In this document: piece by piece, positions 31,490-43,186 of the stretch
Position numbering within the stretch: the first letter of the stretch is position 1
Layout: each line of letters opens with the position of its first letter
Source: Takakia lepidozioides
Lineage: Eukaryota; Streptophyta; Takakiopsida; Takakiales; Takakiaceae
Assembly (NCBI GenBank): GCA_030704615.1
Contig: CM060734.1
Location: 26,102,001 to 26,166,000, forward strand
DNA: 64,000 nt
Direction of reading: 5' to 3'
Translations under genes and position numbers: made by a program
Notes under the pieces: generated by a model
The model's input: only the letters and a program-made list of their open reading frames with translations
Database searches by the model: none
What the model was told of the DNA's origin: nothing

Positions 31490-34354
31490 AGTCCACTTCA
31501 GCCACTTGCGAATTGGATGTAGCAGGAAATAAAAGCCTCTGGGAGGCAGGTTTGGTGGAGCTCTCTGGTGGAGAGTATGCTTCAGCCACAGTGATGCCAG
31601 CCAAGAAGGATGTCTATGGCAATTGGACGGAGAGACGTATGTGCGGTGATTACCGGCCTGTAAATCGTCAGACCAAGTCCGATAAGTATGCCATGCCAAC
31701 ACCAGAGGAGATCTTTGATGCCATCGGGCATGCTAAGGTCTTTAGCACTTTGGATTTACGATCCGGATATCACCAGTTGCCAATCAAGGAGGCGGACAAG
31801 CAGAAGACGACATTCTGGGGGATCAATGAGCACGGCAAGGATTGCCTATATCAGTGGCGGTTCTTACCAATTGGGCTTAAGAATGCTCCTGCAGAGTTTC
31901 AGAGAGTCATGGATAGGATTCTAGCAGGGGTGGACTTTGCTTGGTGCTACATAGATGACATCATCATCTTTAGTGTTACGGTGGAGGAGCATGAGAGACA
32001 CCTTCAGGTGGTATTGGAGCGCTTGAGAGCGCACGGATTGAAGTTGCATCCGGGGAAGTGCAAGTTTTTCCACAACCAGATTGAGTATCTGGGTCACATG
32101 ATATATCCTGGAGGATTGGGGGTGCAGCAGACTAAGGTAGAGGCCATTGCACAAATTCCACGCCCCACGGATGTGAGCCGAGTCCGAGCTTTCATGGGGT
32201 TGGCAAACTATTATAGACGGTTTGTCAAGGGATTTACTACCATTGCAAAGGCTCTAACCAAGCTGACCAAGGTGGACCAGGAGTGGCAGTGGGAAGATGA
32301 GTAGGAACGAGCTTTTCAAGAGCTCAAGGCGAGGTTGACCTCAGCGCATATTTTGAGACGACCTATCAGGGGGCATCCTTTTCAGCTGCATATGGATTGG
32401 AGCATGCTGGGGCTTGGAGCGGTGCTCACACAGGTGGATGATGAGGGAAGAGAGTTCGTAGTGGCTTATGCTAGCCGCTCGAACAACGCTGCAGAGGCTA
32501 AGTACAGCTCATATGAGGGGGAGTGCTTAGCTACAGTGTGGGCCGTGGCACACTTCAGGTGCTATCTATACGACAATCTTTTCACCCTTGTCACGGATCA
32601 CCAGCCACTCAAGTGGTTGATGGAGTCAGACAAGCTTACGGGGAAGCTTGCACGGTGAGCACTCATACTCCAGGAGTATGACTTCAGGTTGTGCATCGAC
32701 CGGGTTTAGTCAATCGGGATGCAGATGGATTGAGTCGCAATCCATGCACGAGCCAACAGGATGACACTGGAGCTCCGTGGCATGGTGAGACGGACGAGGA
32801 CATGGCACGCATCTGCATTTTTGTATATCTTGGCATCGGGAGGTCAGGTTGGACCTACAACAAGGATGACTGTAAACGGAGTGTCTGAGGACCCTGAGGC
32901 TAGTGATGAGCCAGGTGGTGCCAGAGATATACATGAGGATTTGGCTGTGTTGGACTACCTCCGCACGGGAGACATGGCAGCCACTGTGACTGCCAGGGAG
33001 AGGGATCGGATCCTGCAACGAGCCCAAGAGGTTCAAGTGGGAGGGGATACACCTGCTTCGAGTGTAGGAGGATGGTCGGGTGAGGATCGTGCCTCACCCA
33101 ACACAGCGTGCACGGTTAGTGCGGCATGCCCATGAGGAGTTGGGGCATTTTGGAGTGCGATGCACTCATAGTTTACTGCAGGGGCAGTATTGGTGGCGTG
33201 GTATGCACACAGAGGTGCAATAATTTGTGGCTAGGTGCATGGTGTGTGACAGGGTGCGTGCTTCATTCAACGCCCCTACACCTCAGTTGCATCCTTTACC
33301 CATCATGGGATTGGGCTACAGGTGGAGTCTTGACTTCGCAGGACCGTTGCCACTGACTATGCGCCACCACAGATATGTGTTGGTGATGGTGGAGCACTTC
33401 TCCAAGTGGATTGAGTTGGTTCCATTGCCTGACAAGGCTAGTGAGGGGGCTACGTATGCATTCTTGGATCGTGTGCTTAGCCGATTTGGTGCTCCAGCTG
33501 AGGTACTCACAGACCAAGGGAGAGAGTTCTTGGGGGAGTTTCAGGCTTTGTGTGATAAAGCCTTGATAGACCACCGCACCACTTCTCGGGATCATCCTGA
33601 GGCCAATGGCTTGGCAGAGAGAGTTGTTCAGACGATGAAGAGGGGTTTGCGCAAGTATGGCTTGCAGAAAGGACACCTAGGAGATTGGGATCTTCAAGTT
33701 TCTTGGTTAGCCATGGGCTACAGGTTCAGCAAACAAGCATCACTTGCGTCCTTCTCACCATATTTCCTTCTCTTTGGCCGAGAGCCGGATTTGCCTACAG
33801 CCATTCGTAAGGACACTGCTCAAGTCCTTAACCTTGACGATCCGGACGTGTGGGTACGTGCATGTGATCAGCGTGCAGAGTTGTTCAAGAAAGTCATGCC
33901 CATGGCTTTTGATAACCTTGCCATTGCACAGCACCATGATACGTTGAGGTATGCCACTATACGTGGTGGAGGATATCGTCTTGGGGTTCGGAGGTTTAGC
34001 CCTGGTGACTATGTTTATTTGCAGACTGCTCCTACGACTCTAGATGTTACTACAGGGCGTGTTATTCTGAGGGTTCGAGAGGTGTTGCCCTCAGGGGTCC
34101 GGGATGGCATGACTTGGAAGGACCATGTGCGTAATTGTGCGCCATGTCACCTTCCCTATGTCGATGGCAAAGTTGACCCAAACTTGGCAGTGGTACCTGC
34201 AGGTTTGAGGTGCATGCTCTGTGGGTCTGCCAAAGGGGCAGCCACCATGCTGGTGTGTGATCGATGCTCAAGGGGTTGGCATATGGGATGCTTGACACCA
34301 CCTCTTGAGAAGGTTCCTGACGGAGATTGGTTGTGTCCACACTGCTTGGGATAG
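31490..34354 (+). pseudogene. Ty3/gypsy pol (RT, RNase H, integrase) ending in a PHD finger
   Basis: The fragment starts inside the RT (LWEAGLVELSGGEYASATV). RT motifs: RMCGDYRPVNRQT, STLDLRSGYHQLPI, LPIGLKNAPAEFQRVMD, the catalytic CYIDDIIIFS (YIDD, about 31950) and EYLGHMI. RNase H: LHMDWSMLGLGAVL, YSSYEGECLATVWA, LVTDHQPL. Integrase: HEELGHFG with C-x2-C (HHCC zinc site), LDFAGPL, LTDQGREF and HPEANGLAERVVQ (D, D, E). After a C-terminal beta region (GRVILRVREVLPSGV) comes a PHD finger (34211-34345): CMLC, CDRC, WHMGC, WLCPHC, i.e. C4HC3, then a stop. Stops at 32302 (TAG), 32656 (TGA) and 33221 (TAA) sit where Gln, Trp and Gln fit. The frame also shifts near 32690. Gag and protease are absent. 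Confidence 0.9.
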
Positions 34355-34601
34355 TGGCAGTGGACATGACTGGAGGCAGCTAACAAGACATGGGAGGCCA
34401 AGCTCATAGGAGTCAATACATGAGATCCCAAGCTCAAGTTCATAGGTTGCAAGACGGCGACTAACGATGGGGCAACTCTTGCACCCGGCCTCTTGATCTA
34501 TCGAGTTTAAGTGTAGTAGGGATAGTGATGGAGGACTTAGTGAGGCTATGGTCACTATCACATCTTGTGGCTACCTGGACTTAGAGGGACCTAAGCACCA
34601 G

Positions 34602-34613
34602 CTAGGGGGGCGA
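34602..34613 (+). other. Polypurine tract of the PHD-gypsy element
   Basis: CTAGGGGGGCGA directly before the first LTR unit, 250 bp after the pol stop, the expected site for plus-strand DNA priming. Confidence 0.6.
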
Positions 34614-34614
34614 T

Positions 34615-35134
34615 TGTGTGGACTAGTGACTGCCATAGTGGGCAGCATAGTGGCAGCCTAGTGACTGACTAGTTATAGCCTAGTGGTTGGACTAGTGGTT
34701 GGACTAGTGGTTGGACTAGTGGTGGACTAGTGATATACTAGTGTGTGGCGTGCACATGTGTTGTGTGGTTTTGGACAGCGATGTAGTTGTGTAGCGATAT
34801 GTATGTGCACGATAGCTGTTAAGTTATTTTACCACTAGTGTGAAACTAGCTAGGAAATAACTAGCTTTTACATATTGACATTTGGGATTGGCCCAAGTGT
34901 CAATCCAGGGATCAAGGCAGATTTAGGCCCTGGAGTGGTTATCTTCACGGCAAGCGCGAGAGGCTCATCTTTCTCGAGTTGAGCCTCACCGCGCCTAGCT
35001 ATGGCGCCGTAGTGTGGATTCCTCATGGCGTGGGGTGCACTTGGCTTGACTTGTATTTGAGTGATGAGGTTATATATGCATGAGTTTATGCTTCAGATTT
35101 GTGAGCTCGTGCTTGTATTCTTCTTCTTTATCAT
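34615..35134 (+). repeat. LTR unit 1 of the PHD-gypsy element
   Basis: Starts TGTGTGGACTAG after the polypurine tract and ends TCTTTATCA(T). It is repeated head to tail at 35135 and 35631. Unit 1 has extra copies of the 12-bp phrase TTGGACTAGTGG (about 34685-34725) that unit 2 lacks. Confidence 0.75.
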
Positions 35135-35630
35135 TGTGTGGACTAGTGACTGCCATAGTGGGCAGCATAGTGGCAACCTAGTGATTGACTAGTTGTAGCC
35201 TAGTGGTTGGACTAGTGGTGGACTAGTGATATACTAGTGTGTGGCGTGCACATGTGTTGTGTGGTTTTGGACAGCGATGTAGTTGTGTAGCGATATGTAT
35301 GTGCACGATAGCTGTTAAGTTATTTTACCACTAGTGTGAAACTAGCTAGGAAATAACTAGCTTTTACATATTGACATTTGGGATTGGCCCAAGTGTCAAT
35401 CCAGGGATCAAGGCAGATTTAGGCCCTGGAGTGGTTATCTTCACGGCAAGCGCGAGAGGCTCATCTTTCTCGAGTTGAGCCTCACCGCGCCTAGCTATGG
35501 CGCCGTAGTGTGGATTCCTCATGGCGTGGGGTGCACTTGGCTTGACTTGTATTTGAGTGATGAGGTTATATATGCATGAGTTTATGCTTCAGATTTGTGA
35601 GCTCGTGCTTGTATTCTTCTTCTTTATCAT
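35135..35630 (+). repeat. LTR unit 2 (tandem)
   Basis: 496 bp, nearly identical to unit 1 apart from 24 bp of TTGGACTAGTGG repeats and a few substitutions. Direct LTR-LTR junction without spacer, consistent with recombination between stacked elements or unequal exchange. Confidence 0.75.
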
Positions 35631-35811
35631 TGTGTGGACTAGTGACTGCCATAGTGGGCAGCATAGTGGCAACCTAGTGATTGACTAGTTGTAGCCTAGT
35701 GGTTGGACTAGTGGTGGACTAGTGATATACTAGTGTGTGGCGTGCACATGTGTTGTGTGGTTTTGGACAGCGATGTAGTTGTGTAGCGATATGTATGCGC
35801 ACGACAAGGTA
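35631..35811 (+). repeat. LTR unit 3 (truncated)
   Basis: Only the first ~175 bp are present; at about 35805-35811 it switches to pol sequence of a different gypsy family (match to 45470 onward). The switch marks a deletion or recombination breakpoint between two unrelated retrotransposons. Confidence 0.75.
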
Positions 35812-35825
35812 TCTGTTGTGGTGTA

Positions 35826-36518
35826 GTGACAGCAACACCAATTGAGGGTGAAACAAGCAGTTACCCACCACATTTCTATGAAGAAAGAGAGGGAGAAATG
35901 GAAATCCTAGAGGAACCAGCCACTGTGAGTTTACAGGATGAAGTGGTGACTGGTTGGACAATCACAGCTGATGAGCAGGTGAGAGAAGTGAATGTGGGAA
36001 CTGAAGGGGAACTGAGGATGGTGAAGGTAGGGGCTGATTTGGAGCCAGAATTCTTTGAGGAAGCTAAGAGTCTATTCATCAAATACAGAGATGTATTTGC
36101 TTGGAGCTACGAGGATCTGAAAGGGATACCACCTGAGATCTGTCAGCATAAGATTGAACTGGAACCAGGGTCAGTACCAATCAAACAGGCAAGGTACAGA
36201 ATGAATCCCAACTATGCACAGAAGGTTGGAGAAGAGATCAAGAAGTTGGCTGAGGCTAAGTTTATATACCCGATAGAGTATACAACTTGGTTGTCACCCA
36301 TTGTGATAGTTCCCAATAAGAATGGTAAACTGAGAGTTTGTGTGAACTATAAGAAGTTGAATGCTTGTACGAAGAAAGATCATTTCCCTTTGCCATTCAT
36401 AGAAGCGGTATTGGACACTGTGGCAGGCCATGAGATGTACTCATTCATGGATGGCTTCAATGGTTATAATCAAGTGCAAGTGGCAGAAGAAGACCAGGGA
36501 AAGACAGCTTCCAATTAA
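35826..36518 (+). pseudogene. Old G1 copy: protease-RT linker and RT N-terminus
   Basis: Matches 45486-46170 of the younger copy at about 95% by eye. It encodes the linker (FYEEREGEMEILEEPATV), then KYRDVFAWSYEDLKGIPPEI, YPIEYTTWLSPIVIVPNKNG and HEMYSFMDGFNGYNQV. At about 36511 it jumps from the RT palm (46170 equivalent) straight to the integrase core (about 47603 equivalent), a deletion of roughly 1.4 kb that removes the catalytic RT box, RNase H and the integrase zinc site. Confidence 0.9.
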
Positions 36519-36523
36519 CCCGC

Positions 36524-37329
36524 CAGCCAAGAATACACAGAACAAGTATATAATCACAGCCACTGATTATACTACGAAGTGGGTGGAAGCTAAAGCTCTG
36601 AGGGACAACACAGCGAAGTCCACAACAAGGTTCCTGTATGAGAACATACTTACACGATTTGGCTGTCCCCTGGAATTTATCAGTGACCAGGGAAGTCACT
36701 TCATTAATGAGACCATAGAACTATTGACTAAAGAGTTCATGATTGTGCATAGGAAGAGTACAACTTATTACCCACAGGGTAATGGGCAGGCAGAGGCTAC
36801 CAACAAAATACTATGTACTATTTTGGCTAAGATAGTCAATGCAAACAGAATAGATTGGGATACAAAGCTGCTGACAGCTTTGTGGTCATACAGGACTTCA
36901 TATAAAGTCACCACTAAGTATACACCATTCCAATTAGTTTATGGTATGGAAGCTTTACTTCCAGTGGAATTCTTGTTACCTACCACGAGAACTGAATGGG
37001 GAAGGAGAATGGAATTGGAAGATTCAATTAAGGTCAGGAAACATGAATTACACCATGTGGAAGAAGTACGTGCTAATGCAGCTGATAACATGACCAGAAT
37101 TCAGATGAAGAGGAAGGATCAGTTTGATGAAGGTAAATTAAAGACTTTTAAGACGGGAGATTTGGTACTGTGGTTGCAGAAGAAGGGGAAGATTAAAGCT
37201 TCTAAGCTTAAATCACCATGGAAAGGACCTTATGTCATACAGAAGATGTATGATAATAACACCGCCATGTTACAAACCATTAACAAAGAAATGTTGGGAA
37301 GAGTCAATGCCAATAAGTTGAAGGGATAA
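36524..37329 (+). pseudogene. Old G1 copy: integrase core and C-terminus
   Basis: NKYIITATDYTTKWVEAKAL (first acidic residue region), FISDQGSHFINE (second D) and YYPQGNGQAEATNKIL (E), then YTPFQLVYGMEALLPVEF and the C-terminal SKLKSPWKGPYVIQKMYDNN, ending TAA at 37327-37329. The younger copy has TGA in place of the Gly codon after SPWK; here it is intact. The integrase catalyses strand transfer of the cDNA; without the upstream zinc domain this copy is inert. Confidence 0.9.
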
Positions 37330-37417
37330 AGTGGTATCCATGACAAACCATTGCAGCACGATTTTCATGTTGAAACACAAAAACAGTCACGAGCTGCGCC
37401 GATGATACCAACGGAGT

Positions 37418-38650
37418 ATGGAGCACTTGTCACTAAGCCGAGCGTGTATGACCAGGGCGGGAAGTACAGGTGTTCGCATAGCTATCACAGCCCATCACAG
37501 TGCCACACAGATGGAAATATCCACGGAGGGGGGTAGAATTAAAAAGTTACCTAAGCAGGCAACAACCAATCAGGAGCGAGAATTTCATGCAGTAGATATA
37601 GAAATTATTCCCCAGTACTTGCAACAATTGTTTGATTTGCCATCGGGTCATGTGGATGTGGATGAGCACAGGGCAAGATTGCAGATAGGGAATTTGTTCC
37701 AAGAAGGGAGTTTCTTTAAGACTCAAGGTTACGATTGTACCAAAGCCAAGTACCCAAGGCTCAGAGAAGTTGGCCAAATATTGAACGTTCTGTTTGCCAT
37801 GAAACAGAACCAACAATATTTGAGCAGGTCATTCACAGAGGAGATCACGAAAGCTTTGAGGGGAGAGGATGTAGCTTGGGCAGAGTTAATGTACAATGGT
37901 CTGGTGGAAGAGATGAATAGGTTACAGGGCACTGCTGCTAAGTCTCCGATCATTGTGTCTAGTCCAGTCATTGCCCAAATCATTCTTGACTCTTGCATAC
38001 TTGATACTCGGGAACGTAAGGAGATGGGAGTGTTTGAGGCAGTAACCACTGCAATTGAAGAGCAGGGCTCTTCACATAGTGAGGGTGGACTGGCAGGGCA
38101 ACACCAGTCTAAGAGACAGAAGCGGGGTATGACTGTAGTGGCGGATCCACTGGCTTCACGAAAACCGCAAGATGATGTTTCCCAAGCTCTTGTGCAGGAT
38201 GGGGCACAGCAGCACATAGGGCTGTTATTATTGGAAGCACGGCCTTCAGAGAAGGAAGAAGAAGTCACTTCCGTACCACAACCATCACAGCCAGTTGACT
38301 CAGTTGTCTCAAAGGTTCCACAGTTAGAACATGCTGTGACACCACCCCCAATTGCTCTGGACGGAAAAAGGTTGGACATTCCCACTACAGAGCATGTCAT
38401 GGTAGAAATTGAGAAGGGTGACCTTCTCTATGAAAACTCTGGCTTGGTAAGGGAATTAGTGGTTCCAGAGGTGCAGAGTTTGTCCAGGGAAATGCCTGCT
38501 GTGCATGTAATACCCACACCTGTGACGGAGGTACCAGGGGTAGAATATAAGGACACTGCAGCACCTGTGGAGGATGAGGTGGTTCAGGAAGAGGATCTGG
38601 TGGGGCAATGGCCTGAATGGTTGGTGAAGCATCACACTGTGGAAGATTAG
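37418..38650 (+). pseudogene. Old G1 copy: ORF3 (unknown accessory protein)
   Basis: From about codon 45 it matches ORF3 of the younger copy (49309-50673): IIPQYLQQLFDLPSGHVDVD, NLFQEGSFFKTQGYD, FAMKQNQQYLSRSFTEEI, EDVAWAELMYNGLVEEM, then a disordered Pro/Ser/Val-rich region. The first part of ORF3 and about 900 bp of leader are deleted near 37500-37580. It ends at TAG 38648-38650, where the younger copy has CAG. Confidence 0.8.
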
Positions 38651-38692
38651 GGGGAACAACAGCAAGTTCACCATGATGACCCCTAGCAGGCC

Positions 38693-40885
38693 ATGCTTAT
38701 GAGTTCCATAAGCATGACACTCAATTTGTTGGGCACTTATGTGAAATCCCATGTTCCATCTACCCAATTGGCAGCTTTGAGGGAGGAACTCAGGAATGAG
38801 TTTGAGACTCGAATTGCCACTGAGTGTGCTAACAAGGTAGATGAGGAGGTCAATCTCAAGTTACAGCAAGAGTTGGAGGACACAAAGGCTGCCTTGCAGT
38901 TGGCTAAGGGACATTTGATTGAAGCAGGTCTCGAGTAGGACCAGTTGCATGAAGCACATAAGCAACAGTTATACCAATTGCAGGTGAAGCATGAGGGCAA
39001 GTTGCAAGAAGTGAACGTACTACATACAAAGTTGGAGGCAGTACATCAGAAGATGACCGTACAATGTGCTACACTCACAACTGCTCTAGAGCAAACTGCA
39101 TTAGAAGTTAACAGACAAAGGAAGAGATGTATGATGGCAGAAGCTGAGATAATAGAGCAAGGGAAACTCATTGTTGATTTGCAGGCTACAATCTGTCGCA
39201 ATGATAATACTTTCCAACAGTACAGACAGGTTGAGGGTGACCAGGAGAGGTACATCCTGGAGTTGCAACAGACAGTCATGGTCAATAGAAATGAACTCTC
39301 TGTGGCTAACAAGGCTTGGAAGGAAGCCAATAATCTGGCTACTGCCTATGCGGTTGAACCTCATGCAAAGCGCATGGAGGCTTTACATCAACAGTTAGAT
39401 GTGTACAGACTCACGGAGGAGCAGACTCTCAGGGGTGCCACACAGGACTTGGTGGATAACCACCTTATGCAGGTCTGGTTAGCACAAGGGCCGGTAAAAG
39501 GCAAAGCACCAAGGAAGCTCACCCAGGGCAAGATGAATGAGCTCAGATTGCAGGTGCAGAACATTGCCACAACTACTATAGACAATGTCTATAGTAGGAT
39601 AGCGGAGCTACAAGAGGATGTGGAAGGCCTGCAGACTCAAATGGATGACCTGAGTTCAAATATTGACAAGAGAGTCTTTGTTCCTGAGGAGCAGCTAATG
39701 GCTACTTATTTACATGCCGGGACTCTAATTTTTCAGTCTTCTTTGCAGGGGGTGCAAGAGATGCCAGTGGTACCAATACCACAGCAGATGCATGTGCAGG
39801 TAGCTGACCTTGTTGCTACTACAGCCAAACCACAACCTGAGGTATGGGGGGAGGCTGCTTTTAACCCACCTAGGACTCATGTTGCACGAGAGTACAGTCG
39901 GGCTATGATTATGCTCTTCAACCAAATTCCCATTGTGTTGGATTTGGCTTGGAAGGAATTTAGTCCTCCGCAGTCGTTGGCACATTACTACCAGATCATG
40001 CGCATTTGGTTGCCAGTGGCAACTTGGACTAAGGTTCTTCCGAACAGTCGACCCATTGAGGATCATCACTTTGCAAGGTACTGGTCTGAGGCAGGTACCA
40101 TGCTGAAGGAATTAATTGCCTTCCAGGTTGTATATGGGTACATCTATACCAAGACCAATGATGTATCTAGTATTGTCATGGACTGTGGATTATACTATGC
40201 TGCTTGTTTTATGGCACGTTATCACATTGAGCAGCAGAAGATGCAATCACGATTTCTGAGTTATTCTAGTGGGGATCATTGGGTCTTACCTTCAGTGCCA
40301 CCTCATATGTACCTATATGATGCGAAAGTTATGATGCAGAAGGATTCCCAACTTCGTTCATGGTTTAATTCGGCTTGGAACAATTTGGCAACACAGAAAT
40401 TTGGCCCTGAGGATATTTTCTTTAAGGGACATGAAGCCTGGAAATACTTACACTGTTCCAAAGTCATTGGCACACCTCTTACCTATACGGCTAAGAGTTC
40501 AGGGCGTTCACTAATTTTGCTTGCAAGCGCTTACAGCAAGTCGTACAGTTTAAACTTCCAGACATGGTGGGCCTACATTGTATGCCATGCAGGGATTCCC
40601 GAGAAGCCACTTAAAGTTCGGCCGTTAAAACACCTAAGGGGGGACGAGGATTCTGATACTACTGTTTCTTTAGAGGACTCTTTTGACATGGCAGAGGACT
40701 ATGCACTTCAGATGGCAGAGAAGAAACGACGGGGATCTCCTATGCCTGAGAGGTTACCTCGTTATCAGCCAAAGGAGGGTCAGACATTTCCAGGTAGTGC
40801 TCAATCATCTCCATCAGCCAGTGACATGACTCGGGCTCACACACGGAGCCCTTCACGAGACTCTCACCGACAGAATGGTGCTCGC
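38693..40885 (+). pseudogene. Old G1 copy: ORF4 (coiled coil plus conserved globular domain)
   Basis: One frame from ATG near 38693 to the nested insertion at 40886, with a TAG at 38936-38938 where the younger copy has CAG. N-terminal ~330 residues form a coiled coil (LKLQQELEDTKAALQLAKGH, HKQQLYQLQVKHEGKLQEV). Then a globular part with MIMLFNQIPIVLDLAWKEF, HYYQIMRIWLPVATWTK, FLSYSSGDHWVLPSVPPH and EAWKYLHCSKVIGTPLT, and a basic Ser/Arg tail (RAHTRSPSRDSHRQ). Around 40490-40610 the reading departs from the younger copy (TAKSSGRSLILL against TDKEFKFFTNFT), explained by compensating indels. The last ten or so codons lie at 53936-53969. Confidence 0.8.
40881..40885 (+). repeat. Target duplication CTCGC (left)
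   Basis: CTCGC precedes the 5' LTR and is repeated at 53931-53935 right after the 3' LTR. The uninterrupted site in the younger element itself (GGTGCTCGCTCACAAAGG, about 52837-52854) confirms the original sequence. Confidence 0.95.
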
Positions 40886-41761
40886 TGTTAGAGGGCTGCT
40901 TGGGACTTAGACACTTTTACGGGATTTGTGGGGTACCCTTAATTTTTACACAGACTGAGACCAACAGGAGCCTTAGGGGTGACAGCAACAGGCTTTAGGG
41001 GGGGAGATACACAGCCCGACACAATCCAACACAGCCGACACAGTCAGACACAGCCGTCACAGCTTCGCACAGCCAACACAGCCCGTCACAGTCCGACACA
41101 GATACAGCCAGTCACAGTTCGGCACAGCTGGGGGACAGTTATCATTGGCAAGGAACGACATCTGAAAAAGGAACGTATACTACAGGGATGACGGTTAGTT
41201 AGGAAAGCAGTTAGAACAACTTGTAGGTAGATAAAGCGAAGAACGGGGACGTCTGGGGATCACTTCTTGGGGGGGGGGACTTCAGGCATCACGGCTTGGA
41301 AATGAAGGAAAGAGCGCATCTCTGAGTGAAAAGATGGAGAGCACGAAGTAGGAGAAGAGACGATCTGTTGATACTTGATGAATGCAAGCTGTAGAATTGT
41401 AATGTAGAGTAGATTAGAGACACCATGGCTTCAGCCTGATACTTGATGGATATTAATCTGATACATACTTCACACTGTCACACTGTGTAGAGAGACCTGA
41501 GTGAAGCTGTGGAATGAATGGATGAGCGGATGGAACCTGATAGATTTCTGAAGCAATCTGATACTTAATTGCAGACAGTAAGGTAACTCGCTAACATGAA
41601 TGCGGGAAGGAGTACAAATAGGAAACACCCCCATGATACACTAGCTATAGGTCATGACTGATTGATCTGAGCGGGCTGAGTGCTTAGAGATTTCCAACTC
41701 TTCTATCTTGGAGTTCCCACCTCGGATAGCGAAGGGACGGGTGAGTAAAAGCCGCTCGACA
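40886..41761 (+). repeat. 5' LTR of G1
   Basis: TGTTAGAGGGCTGC to GCCGCTCGACA. About 41,025-41,130 is a (CACAGCCNNN)n 10-bp repeat. It is 141 bp shorter than the 3' LTR because of fewer repeat units. Confidence 0.95.
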
Positions 41762-41763
41762 TT

Positions 41764-41781
41764 TGGCGACCATACTGGGGA
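41764..41781 (+). other. Primer binding site
   Basis: TGGCGACCATACTGGGGA starts 2 nt after the LTR. TGG pairs with a tRNA CCA end. I cannot assign the tRNA from memory. Confidence 0.75.
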
Positions 41782-41854
41782 ACTAGGTCATGAACAACCA
41801 GATGTGACAGGCATCTGGTGGGATCATGGTGGTTGAAGAATTAAAGAATTTGAT

Positions 41855-42349
41855 GTGAATCAAATTCCCTGTGAAACTGAGAAGGAAAGATTGTCCAAAC
41901 GATTCTTTCAGAGGTTTTTGGAATTGCCAGACGGTTGTAAAGAAAACATTCTTAAAAGAGTGCATGATGCTGACCCTGAATGGGGTCTGGAGAAAAGAGT
42001 GATAAAGATTTATCAGGTGGCCTGTAGAGGAAGAGCACGTTGGTTACCAACACTGGTTTATGTGATAGCATTGCTATCCATTAAGCGAGTAGAGTTTGAA
42101 GGCTGGGAGGAAAGAAAGGTGAATGTTTATACTCATATGCATGAAGAGCTTGTACTGGTAAAGAATTGGATTCCAAAGGATATTCTGTGGATCAAACTCA
42201 CACCAAGAACAGCTTTCCAGACTTGTTTGCCATATGGGTATATGGTAACGGAGACTTCTTGTATAGCTAAGGGTGCATTGAAGCTTGAAAGAAACCCAGG
42301 CATATACGAGAGATATTACAGAAGAGAGTTTTGGTTATTGCCACATTAA
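41855..42349 (+). CDS. G1 leader ORF (unknown)
   Basis: A 164-codon frame between the primer site and gag: KRFFQRFLELPDGCKENI, WGLEKRVIKIYQVACRGRAR, LPTLVYVIALLSIKRVEFEG, YERYYRREFWLLPH. Its position and basic, helical character suggest the N-terminal part of gag or a separate leader protein. It is not in frame with the next ORF (42375); a frameshift or separate initiation would be needed. No domain recognised. The start shown is the first in-frame codon after a GATG phrase and is uncertain. Confidence 0.5.
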   Translation: MNQIPCETEKERLSKRFFQRFLELPDGCKENILKRVHDADPEWGLEKRVIKIYQVACRGRARWLPTLVYVIALLSIKRVEFEGWEERKVNVYTHMHEELVLVKNWIPKDILWIKLTPRTAFQTCLPYGYMVTETSCIAKGALKLERNPGIYERYYRREFWLLPH

Positions 42350-42374
42350 AAGAAATGAAAGACATGGGACATGA

Positions 42375-43163
42375 GTGATGAAAGAGTCTAGACTCCAGAG
42401 ATATTCAACAAAAAGAGAAAGTTATCTGAAAGCTAATTATCCATATCTTTGGGAGAGAGGAATAGACATAGGGGAATCATCTGGACCTCTCACACCATTA
42501 AGATCAGAGAGTACATCACCCATACCGGAAGAACTAGAGTTGGATACCACTCCTTCTTTTTCTTTGCAAGAAAGATTAAGGGAATTGGTACGGGAAGAAG
42601 ATCAATCACGAGGTGAAAGATCTGAGGTACATCCCTGGATAAAAGATTTGACAGAAATCTTTGATAAGAGTTGGCATGGAACACCAAAAGCAGGAACTCC
42701 AGTTTCTGAAACGGAAGGTGAAGAAGGAGGAGAGGATGTGGCAGAGCCAACGGAGAGTTCAGACTCTCCAACACCATTACAGTTGAGTTACATGAGTGAA
42801 GAAGAAACCCAAGGGCAGAACTTGGAGGATGAAAATAGAGAGAAGAAATTGGAAGAGGAAGAGTATGAAGAAGTAGACCTAACAGCTGAGGTTGAGACTA
42901 CAACCAGGACATCCCAACCCGTTGGACCTGGATCAAGTGGAGCACTTGGATCACAGACCAACGAAGGTGTCGGCTCAGGGGGATCAGGCGGGCTGCTTGG
43001 ATCTGGCTCTGGGGGGACAGGGAGTGTGGGAAGTAGTGAAACTGGAGCTGGGAATACTGTGAATATGGTGGGGCCAGTAGCAGGGAGTGCTCAGGGGCTA
43101 CCACTTGGTGGGAGATCCACCACAATTACAATAGGTGCTAGGTGTAGAGATATTCTTACTTAG
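42375..43163 (+). CDS. G1 gag N-terminal region (acidic, Gly/Ser-rich linker)
   Basis: 262 codons: basic start (SRLQRYSTKRESYLKANYPY), acidic middle (ETEGEEGGEDVAEPTE, EKKLEEEEYEEVDL), then a Gly/Ser-rich stretch (GSGGSGGLLGSGSGG) before the capsid part. The capsid continues one frame over from about 43180. This is likely the disordered N-terminal half of gag; I know no domain for it. Confidence 0.55.
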   Translation: MMKESRLQRYSTKRESYLKANYPYLWERGIDIGESSGPLTPLRSESTSPIPEELELDTTPSFSLQERLRELVREEDQSRGERSEVHPWIKDLTEIFDKSWHGTPKAGTPVSETEGEEGGEDVAEPTESSDSPTPLQLSYMSEEETQGQNLEDENREKKLEEEEYEEVDLTAEVETTTRTSQPVGPGSSGALGSQTNEGVGSGGSGGLLGSGSGGTGSVGSSETGAGNTVNMVGPVAGSAQGLPLGGRSTTITIGARCRDILT

Positions 43164-43186
43164 ATAAAACTAAGCAAGAAAGACAC

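Noticed and set aside
37729-38400. Minus-strand Cys/Ser-rich ORF opposite ORF3
   Set aside because: It is the antisense shadow of a conserved plus-strand coding region and recurs opposite the second copy for the same reason.
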